NCBI GenBank assembly: GCA_005881215.1
Contig: VBDZ01000004.1
Span: forward strand, 1-44,985
DNA: 44,985 bases
Direction: 5' to 3'
DNA from: Chloroflexota bacterium
Lineage (GTDB): Bacteria; Chloroflexota; Dormibacteria; CF-121
Below, one piece after another: positions 1-7,042 of the stretch. The notes below the pieces were generated by a model. It did no database searches. It had not been told where the DNA came from and worked only from the letters and a program-made list of their open reading frames with translations. Numbering within the stretch: the stretch's first letter is position 1; every line of letters begins with the position of its first letter. A program made the position numbers and the translations under genes.

Positions 1-608
1 TGGATCGCCGGCGAGCCGTCGAAGGCAAAGCTGAAGCCACCGCCGCAAAGCGGCCAGGCGCTGCAGGCCCCGCTGGCGCCGCTGGCGACCACCAGCGAGC
101 CGCTGACAATCAGCAGGTAGGTACCGGCGGCAGCAGCCAGAGCCCAGCGACGTGAGACCGTGTCGGTCGCCTGACTCGTTGAACCGGGGGCCAGCGCGGC
201 GACGGCCGTGACGGAGACCGCACCCAGCAACGCCATCGCGTTCGCCAGGTGCACCAGCACCACGATTGGTGGCAGCTCGAGCTTGACCGTGATGGCGCCG
301 AGCGTGATCTGGACGACAAGCAGCCCGAGGGCCACCGTGGCCGCGGTCACGACGTCCCGTCGGCGGCGCAACCACAACCAGGCAATCACGGCCGTCACCA
401 CCATGAGTGTGGTGGCCAGCACCGTCGTGGTCCGATGCGAGTACTCGATGATGGCATGCAGGTCGAGCGGTGGCAGCAGACGGCCGTGGCACAGCGGCCA
501 ATCCGGACAGCCGAGACCGGAGCCGGAAACGCGCACCACCCCGCCCAGCACGACGAGGGCATAGGTGACGACCGCGGTCGCCACGCTCAGGCCACGGAAC
601 GCCTTCAT
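1..608 (-). CDS. ctaA: Heme A synthase, COX15/CtaA family (3' end cut by window edge)
   Basis: My reverse-strand translation from ATG at 608 reads MKAFRGLSVATAVVTYALVVLGGVVRVSGSGLGCPDWPLCHGRLLPPLDLHAIIEYSHRTTTVLAST..., with the GxVRxSGSGLGCPDWPLCxG signature. It directly follows ctaD. Confidence 0.88.
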   Translation of the reverse strand, partial: MKAFRGLSVATAVVTYALVVLGGVVRVSGSGLGCPDWPLCHGRLLPPLDLHAIIEYSHRTTTVLATTLMVVTAVIAWLWLRRRRDVVTAATVALGLLVVQITLGAITVKLELPPIVVLVHLANAMALLGAVSVTAVAALAPGSTSQATDTVSRRWALAAAAGTYLLIVSGSLVVASGASGACSAWPLCGGGFSFAFDGSPAI

Positions 609-621
609 GCCGGACGGGGGA

Positions 622-2259
622 TCAGGCGTGCTCGGCGGCCGCCGTCACGCCGCGGCGCACATCGCGGACCGGGCGGCCGCTGCGGACGGGTGGAATGGTG
701 TCGAAGTTGTACGCCGGAGGGGGCGAGCTGGTCGCCCATTCGAGCGTGTTGCCCTGCCAGGGATCTGCCGGGGCCCGCCGCCCACCGCGCACGCTGATGG
801 CGAAGTTGACGACGAAGATCAAGACCGCGATCGCGATCACGAACGCCCCGATGGTCGCCATCAGGTTCCAGGGAGCCCAGTCGGTGCGGTTGGGCAGCCA
901 GACCGCGATCCGCCGCGGCATCCCCTCGAGGCCGAGGAAGTGCATCGGCATGAAGGTGACGTTGAACCCGACCAGCTGCAGCCAGAACTGGAGCTTGCCC
1001 AGGGTCTCATTCAGATAGCGGCCGGTCATCTTCGGAAACCAGTAGTAGAGACCTGCGAAAACCCCGAAGACGCTGCCGCCGAAGAGGACGTAGTGGATGT
1101 GCGAGACCACCCAGTAGGTCGCGTGGATCTGGTAGTCGGTCGCCAGCGAGGCCATGAAGACGCCGTCGACGCCGCCCACCAGGAACATCAGGACGAAGGC
1201 CACCGCAAACAGCATGGCCGTCGTGTACTTGATCGACCCTCCCCACAGGGTGGCCAGCCAGTTCAGGACTTTCACTCCGGAAGGGACCGCGATCAGGGCG
1301 GTGGTTCCCATGAAGAACTCCTGGAGCGCGAGCGGCAGGCCGGTGGTGAACATGTGGTGGGCGAAGACCATGAAGCCGAGCACCCCGATGGCCGCCATGG
1401 AGAAGGCCATCGCCCGGTAGCCGAAGATCGGTTTGCGACTGAAGACAGGGATGATCTCCGACACGATCCCGAACGCCGGCAAGATCATGATGTAGACCGC
1501 GGGGTGCGAATAGAACCAGAAGATGAACTGGTAGAGCAGCGGGTCCGCGCCGTGGTTGAAGAAGTGGGTGCCGACCTGGCGGTCCAGCAGCACCATGGCC
1601 AGCACGCCGGCCAGGAACGGGCTGGCGAGCAAGGTGAGGCCGGCCGTGATCTCCACGGACCAGACGAACAGCGGCAAGCGGAACCAGGTCATCCCCCGGG
1701 TGCGCATGTTGTGGATCGTGACCAGGAAGTTGATGGCGCCCATGATCGACGAGATACCGAGAATGTGGAGGCCGAGGATCCATAGGTCCTGGCCCAGGCC
1801 AACCGCGTAGGCCTTTTCCGTCAGCGGCACGTAGCCGGTCCATCCGGCGGCCGCCGCACCAGTCTGGGTCAACAGCCCGCTGTACATGGTCAGGCCACCC
1901 AGCGGGATCAGCCAGAAGGAGAAGGCGTTGATCCGCGGAAACGCCATGTCGCGGGCCCCGATCATCAACGGGACGAAATAGTTGCCGAAGCCGGAGAAGA
2001 CCGGGATGATCCACAAGAAGATCATGGTGGTCCCGTGCAGGGTCATGATCTGGTTGTAGAGCTTGGGGGTGAGAAAATCATTGCCGCCCACGGACAGCTG
2101 GGTGCGCATCAGCAGCGCCATGATGCCGCCCACCAGGAAGAAAAAGAACGTCGTGTAGAGATAAAGGATGCCGATCTTCTTGTGGTCGACCGTGGTCAGC
2201 CACTCGACCACGACGTTGCGGCGGGCGACCGCCGGCTGGGGCAGCGCGATGCTAGCCAT
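622..2259 (-). CDS. ctaD: Cytochrome c oxidase subunit I (A2-type heme-copper oxidase)
   Basis: Signatures WLTTVDHKKIGILY, FWFYSHPAVYIMILPAFGIVSE, FAHHMFTTG, VPSGVKVLNWLATLWGG, HIHYVLFGG. Confidence 0.97.
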   Translation of the reverse strand: MASIALPQPAVARRNVVVEWLTTVDHKKIGILYLYTTFFFFLVGGIMALLMRTQLSVGGNDFLTPKLYNQIMTLHGTTMIFLWIIPVFSGFGNYFVPLMIGARDMAFPRINAFSFWLIPLGGLTMYSGLLTQTGAAAAGWTGYVPLTEKAYAVGLGQDLWILGLHILGISSIMGAINFLVTIHNMRTRGMTWFRLPLFVWSVEITAGLTLLASPFLAGVLAMVLLDRQVGTHFFNHGADPLLYQFIFWFYSHPAVYIMILPAFGIVSEIIPVFSRKPIFGYRAMAFSMAAIGVLGFMVFAHHMFTTGLPLALQEFFMGTTALIAVPSGVKVLNWLATLWGGSIKYTTAMLFAVAFVLMFLVGGVDGVFMASLATDYQIHATYWVVSHIHYVLFGGSVFGVFAGLYYWFPKMTGRYLNETLGKLQFWLQLVGFNVTFMPMHFLGLEGMPRRIAVWLPNRTDWAPWNLMATIGAFVIAIAVLIFVVNFAISVRGGRRAPADPWQGNTLEWATSSPPPAYNFDTIPPVRSGRPVRDVRRGVTAAAEHA

Positions 2260-2274
2260 GCGTATTTATCTCCT

Positions 2275-3228
2275 TCATCCTCCGGTCACCGTGATCGTGC
2301 CGGTCATTCCCGAGGTTACGTGGTAGGTGCAGATGTAGTGATAGGTTCCGGGCTTCAGGAATTTGACCTCGTACTTCTCGCCCCCATTCTGGGTGTCCAG
2401 GCTGGGCACCTGCTGGTTGTCGAAGGTCACGCTGTGAACGGAGTTGCCGGTGTTCGTCCATTGCACCACGTCGCCCACCTTGATGGTCGCGCTGGACGGC
2501 TGGAATTTTAGTTCGTCGGTTTCCGCCACGTTGGACGCCGCGGGGACCCCGGTGACCTTTTCGCCCGGGGCCGGCCCACCGCCCGGGGGTGGGGCGCCAC
2601 TCAAAAAGGCCTGATACTGCTGCGGCGTGACCGCGTCCACCTCGAGCGTCATCGAGTAGTGGTAGAGGCCGCAGAGCTCGTTGCATTGCCCGAAATACTG
2701 ACCCGGCTGGCTGGCCTCGATCCAGCCGTGGTTCATCTGCCCGGGGATGGCATAGACCTGGCCCCCCAGCCGCGGCACCCAGAAGGAATGCAGCACGTCG
2801 CGGCTCGTCACCTCGACCCGGACGACCTGGCCAACCGGGATCATCATCTTGGTGAAGCTGCTCTTACCGTTCGAGTATTTGAAGCCCCAGGCCCACTGGA
2901 CGCCGGTCACCTGGACCGTCACCTGGGGCGGCGGGCCGTTGCGAACGTAGTCCATCCGAAGCGTGGTTCGGACGAACAGGAAGGCGACGATCACCACCGG
3001 GACCGCCGTCCACAGAAGCTCGAGGCGGGCGTTGCCGTGTACCTGCGACGGCTCGCGGTCGTCTTTGCGCCGGAAACGGAGCGCGGCATAGACGATCAGG
3101 CCGCCGACCACCACCAGCACCGCCATCGCGATCCAGAAGATGCCGGCGTAGAGATTGACGATGTCGCAGGCCTGTGGGCCGGCGCAGCTGAGAGGGCTGA
3201 CGTTGACCGCTTCGGCCATCAAGCTCAT
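2275..3228 (-). CDS. ctaC: Cytochrome c oxidase subunit II with extra C-terminal cupredoxin (plastocyanin-like) domain
   Basis: N-terminal TM pair, CuA motif CNELCGLYHYSM, then a second domain LKFQPSSATIKVGDVVQWTNTGNSVHSVTF...GTYHYICTYHVTSGMTGTITV with H/C/H/M copper-ligand spacing. Confidence 0.93.
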   Translation of the reverse strand: MSLMAEAVNVSPLSCAGPQACDIVNLYAGIFWIAMAVLVVVGGLIVYAALRFRRKDDREPSQVHGNARLELLWTAVPVVIVAFLFVRTTLRMDYVRNGPPPQVTVQVTGVQWAWGFKYSNGKSSFTKMMIPVGQVVRVEVTSRDVLHSFWVPRLGGQVYAIPGQMNHGWIEASQPGQYFGQCNELCGLYHYSMTLEVDAVTPQQYQAFLSGAPPPGGGPAPGEKVTGVPAASNVAETDELKFQPSSATIKVGDVVQWTNTGNSVHSVTFDNQQVPSLDTQNGGEKYEVKFLKPGTYHYICTYHVTSGMTGTITVTGG

Positions 3229-3253
3229 GACAGTGTACTGACCACGGCCGCCA

Positions 3254-3652
3254 TCATCGGTGAAAGAGCCACCAGCGGCCGGCGGGCGCTCTCGAGCCGT
3301 TGATCTCTTGCGCCGAGCGGCGCGCGTCGTGCATCGCGTCGTACCAGACGATCAGGCCCAGCAGAAAAGTCGCCATGAAAAGGAGCAGCGAGAGCATCTC
3401 GACCAGCAAGGAGAAGAGGACCATGGCGCTGCCCCGCGGCTTCCACAGGGCCAGCAGCTCTGCGGTGGCGCCCGGGATGTTCAGGGTGATGAAAAACAGG
3501 GCGAGGACGGCCAGCAAGAACGCCGCCGCGCGCTTTGGCTGCCGGTTGTAGAGCTGTCCGAGGCCCGGGACCACCGAAAGCCAGGTCGCCAGACGGACGC
3601 TGGGGCCTCGCCTCGACGGCGTCAGGACGGGCGGTGGATGCGGTTCGACCAC
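3254..3652 (-). CDS. Small membrane protein with GLGQLYNRQPKRA motif
   Basis: ORF track gives 3254..3727. GTG at 3652 is a start that avoids most of the overlap with the upstream small gene. Sequence ATWLSVVPGLGQLYNRQPKRAAAFLLAVLALFF plus a further TM segment. Confidence 0.6.
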   Translation of the reverse strand: MVEPHPPPVLTPSRRGPSVRLATWLSVVPGLGQLYNRQPKRAAAFLLAVLALFFITLNIPGATAELLALWKPRGSAMVLFSLLVEMLSLLLFMATFLLGLIVWYDAMHDARRSAQEINGSRAPAGRWWLFHR

Positions 3653-3666
3653 GGGGACTGCGGCGA

Positions 3667-3801
3667 TTACCGCTGGAACATCCGATAACAGTAGTAGGCC
3701 ACGAGCAACAGGCTGCAAACCGCCCACACCAGCACGAAGAAGAAATCGCCCACCCCGGGATCGCGGGTCAGGTTGAGCAACTGGGCGAGCAGCAGGACCA
3801 T
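3667..3801 (-). CDS. Tiny single-TM protein (44 aa) in respiratory cluster
   Basis: My translation: MVLLLAQLLNLTRDPGVGDFFFVLVWAVCSLLLVAYYCYRMFQR. Its ATG overlaps the upstream stop (TGATG). Confidence 0.5.
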   Translation of the reverse strand: MVLLLAQLLNLTRDPGVGDFFFVLVWAVCSLLLVAYYCYRMFQR

Positions 3802-3932
3802 CAGCCGCCCGCCTTGTGCGCCTTGGTCACGTCGAGCAGGTTTTCGGAGAGGATGACCAGCGCGGTAAAGCCGGCCAGGATGATAAAGGCGAAGGCCGTG
3901 CCGATCAGGTTCTTGAGCTGCTGTCGTCTCAT
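3801..3932 (-). CDS. Tiny single-TM protein (43 aa) in respiratory cluster
   Basis: My translation: MRRQQLKNLIGTAFAFIILAGFTALVILSENLLDVTKAHKAGG. Start overlaps the end of the cytochrome c gene. Confidence 0.5.
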   Translation of the reverse strand: MRRQQLKNLIGTAFAFIILAGFTALVILSENLLDVTKAHKAGG

Positions 3933-4975
3933 GGCAGGGTGGCGTACTGCTGCCACATCCGGATCCAGTGGACCAGCAGATTGATGTTGTCGTTCACCGG
4001 CGCCGGTAGCAGCTTTTTGACGCCCCAGGGCGGCATGATCGTCCCCAGGTGTTCCTCGCCGGTGTTCCCCAGGTAAATGCAGCGGTAGTAGTAGTCGTCG
4101 CTGAAAAACCCGAGCCGGTTCTGGTCATTGAGCGGCGGTCCCTTGCCGCCCTCACCCAGGGCGCCGTGACACTGGGCGCAGTTGTTCTCGTAGAGCTGGG
4201 GGGCCTTGTCGGCGACGGAAAACGGGCTCGGCACCAGGTTCTGATGGGCGCCGGCTTGCGTGGTCGCCTGCCGGTTGCCGTTGTGGCAGATGATGCAGCC
4301 GCTCTCGTCGATGCCCAGCCCCTTGTAAGCACTCGGGATGAACCCGGTGAGCTGGGCGGTGATCGGCTTGTTGGTACTCGGGTCATTGACGACTTTGCCG
4401 TTCGCGTCCACCACGTAATAGGGTTGTGCTCGCGGATCCAGGCAGGCGGCGGCGGTGGTCGCCGCCGGTGAGGCGGAGGGTGTCGGTGAGGCCGACGCGG
4501 CCGGCGAGGTCGCGGCGCCAGGAGCGGCCGAGGACGATGGGGCGGCGGACGCGGTCGGCTTGGCCGAGGCGCTCGGCTTGGCCGAGGCACTCGGCGAGGC
4601 GCTGGCCGAGGCGGTGGCCGCGACGACCGGCCGGCAGATCAAAGTGTCCTGGCCATATTTGGCGAAGACCGCGTCGTTGATCACCGAGGGGTGGTTCGGC
4701 CCCAGCCGGCTGGCGGCCTCCTGGGGGCCGATCTTCTGGATGTCGGGCACATGGCAGGTGATGCACCGCTCGACGACGAACTGGTTGTTGACCTGGACGC
4801 GGGGGAACAGCTGCTGCACCTGGATGGGGAAGTCGGCGCCGTATTTTTGCGCGTAGGCCTGCTGAATCGGCAGCCAGGGCCGGTTCAAGTCCTGATAGAA
4901 GGCGTAGCCCAGCAAGAGCAGGAAGCCGACGCTCACCACCAGGAACGCTCGACCTAGCACGCCGCCCCTCCGCAA
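3929..4975 (-). CDS. Membrane-anchored triheme cytochrome c with Ala/Ser/Pro-rich linker
   Basis: N-terminal TM; three CxxCH motifs (CITCH, CIICH, CAQCH); IMPPWG as probable Met-ligand region. Confidence 0.92.
   Translation of the reverse strand: MRRGGVLGRAFLVVSVGFLLLLGYAFYQDLNRPWLPIQQAYAQKYGADFPIQVQQLFPRVQVNNQFVVERCITCHVPDIQKIGPQEAASRLGPNHPSVINDAVFAKYGQDTLICRPVVAATASASASPSASAKPSASAKPTASAAPSSSAAPGAATSPAASASPTPSASPAATTAAACLDPRAQPYYVVDANGKVVNDPSTNKPITAQLTGFIPSAYKGLGIDESGCIICHNGNRQATTQAGAHQNLVPSPFSVADKAPQLYENNCAQCHGALGEGGKGPPLNDQNRLGFFSDDYYYRCIYLGNTGEEHLGTIMPPWGVKKLLPAPVNDNINLLVHWIRMWQQYATLP
4440..4625. repeat. Low-complexity GC-rich DNA encoding the A/S/P/K linker of the cytochrome c
   Basis: Imperfect repeats of ggccgaggc(g/a)ctcggc. 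Encodes ASASASPSASAKPSASAKPTASAAPSSSAAP... Confidence 0.75.
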
Positions 4976-5496
4976 GTCTGCGGACTGCCGAGCACCCAGC
5001 CCCAGTTCCAGATGAACTCATGGCCGCGGAAGAAGGTGCCGATGATCACCAGCGCCACCACGATCACCATGTACAGCCCGAAGAGGATGATGGCCACCTT
5101 GCGCTCCGACGGCCGCCGGCTGGGGTTGCGGTCCAAAAAGGGCACCAGGATCATCAGGACGATGACGAAGGTGGGAAAGGCGACGCCCGCCATCAGCGGT
5201 GGGAATCGGGAGAGCAGCTCCTGCAATCCCAGGAAGTACCAGGGCGCCTTCGAGGGGTTGGGGGTGACGCCCGGGTTGGCCTGGCCGAGCAAGGGCGCCT
5301 GCAGGAAGATCGACACCAGGACCAGGAACACGGTCATCGCCACCGCGGCGATGAACTCCTTGAAGATGAATTCAGGAAAGGAGACGATCATCTCGTCGTC
5401 GCTGTCGTCGCGCACGGTGCTGGGCGCCTCGGCCTGGCGGCGGCGCGCCTCCACCCGGTCGCGGGCGGCGATCCGGTCCCGCGCCTCGGTGGCCAT
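4954..5496 (-). CDS. Cytochrome b C-terminal subunit (b6f subunit IV/QcrC-like)
   Basis: FPEFIFKEF...NPSKAPWYFLGLQELLSRFPPLMAGV...; three-TM subunit-IV-like region; next to the cytochrome b N-terminal half and Rieske. Confidence 0.9.
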   Translation of the reverse strand: MATEARDRIAARDRVEARRRQAEAPSTVRDDSDDEMIVSFPEFIFKEFIAAVAMTVFLVLVSIFLQAPLLGQANPGVTPNPSKAPWYFLGLQELLSRFPPLMAGVAFPTFVIVLMILVPFLDRNPSRRPSERKVAIILFGLYMVIVVALVIIGTFFRGHEFIWNWGWVLGSPQTCGGAAC

Positions 5497-5502
5497 GACT
5501 AG

Positions 5503-6234
5503 CTAGAGACCTCCGCTGAAACCATCTTTTCGCACCCGCCAGAAGTGGACCACCATCAAGAGGAACCCGATCAGGGGCAGCCCAACCACGTGCATCACGT
5601 AGAAGCGAAGCAGGGTCGCATCCCCGACCGCGTGGCCGCCCAGCATCAGGTAGCGGGTATATGGACCGGCGATCGGCGCGTACTTCGCCATGTTCGTGCC
5701 GACCGTGACCGCCCAGATCGACAGCTGGTCCCAGGGGAGCAGGTAACCGGTAAAGCTGAGCAGCAGCGTGATCAGCAACAGCACCGTCCCGACACCCCAG
5801 TTGAACTCGCGCGGTTTCTTGTACGAGCCCGTCAAAAAGACCCGCGCCATATGCAACCAGACGGTGATCACCATCGCGTGCGCGGCCCAGCGGTGCATGT
5901 TGCGAATCAGCCCGCCGAAGGTCACCACGAACTGCAGGTCGCGCATGTCCTGGTAGGCATGGTTGATGGAGGGGACGTAATAGAACATCAGATACAGCCC
6001 GGTGACGGTCAGAACGATGAAGAGAAAGAAGGAGAGCCCACCCAGGCAGAGGGTGTAGGACATCCGGATCCAGGATCGCCGGACCCGGACCGGATGGATG
6101 TGGAGCACGAAGTTGGTGAGCGCGGTGCGCGCCGCGATCTTGTCGGTCAGCGGCAGGCCGTGGCGGAAGACCGATCCCACCATCTGCTCCATGACCGACC
6201 ACATTTCATCGACCGCGCCGCGAATGACCTTCAT
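5503..6234 (-). CDS. Cytochrome b N-terminal subunit (b6-type)
   Basis: [23 protein letters not shown] and [29 protein letters not shown]. Fourteen residues separate the second His pair, as in b6. Confidence 0.95.
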   Translation of the reverse strand: MKVIRGAVDEMWSVMEQMVGSVFRHGLPLTDKIAARTALTNFVLHIHPVRVRRSWIRMSYTLCLGGLSFFLFIVLTVTGLYLMFYYVPSINHAYQDMRDLQFVVTFGGLIRNMHRWAAHAMVITVWLHMARVFLTGSYKKPREFNWGVGTVLLLITLLLSFTGYLLPWDQLSIWAVTVGTNMAKYAPIAGPYTRYLMLGGHAVGDATLLRFYVMHVVGLPLIGFLLMVVHFWRVRKDGFSGGL

Positions 6235-6255
6235 GAACTCTCCCTGCTCCCCTGG

Positions 6256-6840
6256 TTAGACCTTCAACCGGTATTGATGATCCACGATGATCGAGCGGTC
6301 GATGAAGAGTTTGCCGTCTTTCGCCAGCTCGATGTGCACTCGGTCCATCGGACGGGGCGCCGGGCCGAAGAAGTTGTCGGCGTCCCGGAAGTAGCGGCTA
6401 CCGTGGCAGGGGCACTTGAAGCCCGGCAGGATCGGGTTTCCCCTGGTCGCCTGCTGGCCGGTGTCGGGGTCCTTCGAGATCTGGGTGCCGGCCAGGACCA
6501 GGTCACTGGTGACATCGGGAAAGTAGCGGGGGGTGCAGCCCAGGTGGGTGCAGATCAGGCTGATGGCATAGAAGCCGTTGCTGTCACGGTTGATTACCAC
6601 CCGCTTGTCGATGATCACCGTCGTCGAGCCCACCGCGTAACTGGATGGCAGGGCCAGGTCGCCGGCCGGCTTGAACGCGGGCGGATCCTCATAGGTGGCG
6701 TTGGGCTGGATGAACTTGACGCTCTGGAAGAGGGCGATCGCAGAGGCCACCGTGAAGCCGACCCAGCCGGCGATGGCCAGGAAGCTGCGCCGCGACATTT
6801 CGCGGCTGTCCTCGATGAAGCGCTTGAAGTCGGCGGCCAT
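6256..6840 (-). CDS. Rieske [2Fe-2S] protein of the bc/b6f complex
   Basis: SRRSFLAIAGWVGFTVASAIALF TM anchor; Rieske boxes CTHLGCTP and CPCHGSRY. Confidence 0.95.
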   Translation of the reverse strand: MAADFKRFIEDSREMSRRSFLAIAGWVGFTVASAIALFQSVKFIQPNATYEDPPAFKPAGDLALPSSYAVGSTTVIIDKRVVINRDSNGFYAISLICTHLGCTPRYFPDVTSDLVLAGTQISKDPDTGQQATRGNPILPGFKCPCHGSRYFRDADNFFGPAPRPMDRVHIELAKDGKLFIDRSIIVDHQYRLKV

Positions 6841-6974
6841 TACACGAACGCGTTGTGGGATGGCGGCGTGAAGATCGTCGCGAAGACAATCGTGGACGCC
6901 ATGATGATGATGAACAGCGCGGCCACGAGCAGGCAGCCGAAATCAGCCTTGATCGCTCCGATCACGCCGCGCAC
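6840..6974 (-). CDS. Tiny single-TM protein (about 44 aa) upstream of Rieske
   Basis: From GTG at 6974: VRGVIGAIKADFGCLLVAALFIIIMASTIVFATIFTPPSHNAFV. Stop overlaps the Rieske ATG (TAATG). Start codon uncertain. Confidence 0.45.
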   Translation of the reverse strand: MRGVIGAIKADFGCLLVAALFIIIMASTIVFATIFTPPSHNAFV

Positions 6975-7042
6975 GGAGTCGAGAATAGCAAAGCGACGCT
7001 CGGTCAAACATCGGGTCTCGGCCCGAGTGGGGCCGGGCCGGG

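Noticed and set aside
565-1785. Long + strand ORF (406 aa) opposite ctaD
   Set aside because: Arg/Asp/His/Gly-rich shadow ORF with no hydrophobic or family signature; antisense to a certain gene in high-GC DNA.
4440-4625. Possible CRISPR-like or mobile repeat in the cytochrome c gene
   Set aside because: Repeats are irregular, in frame and encode a low-complexity A/S/P/K linker; no spacer structure.
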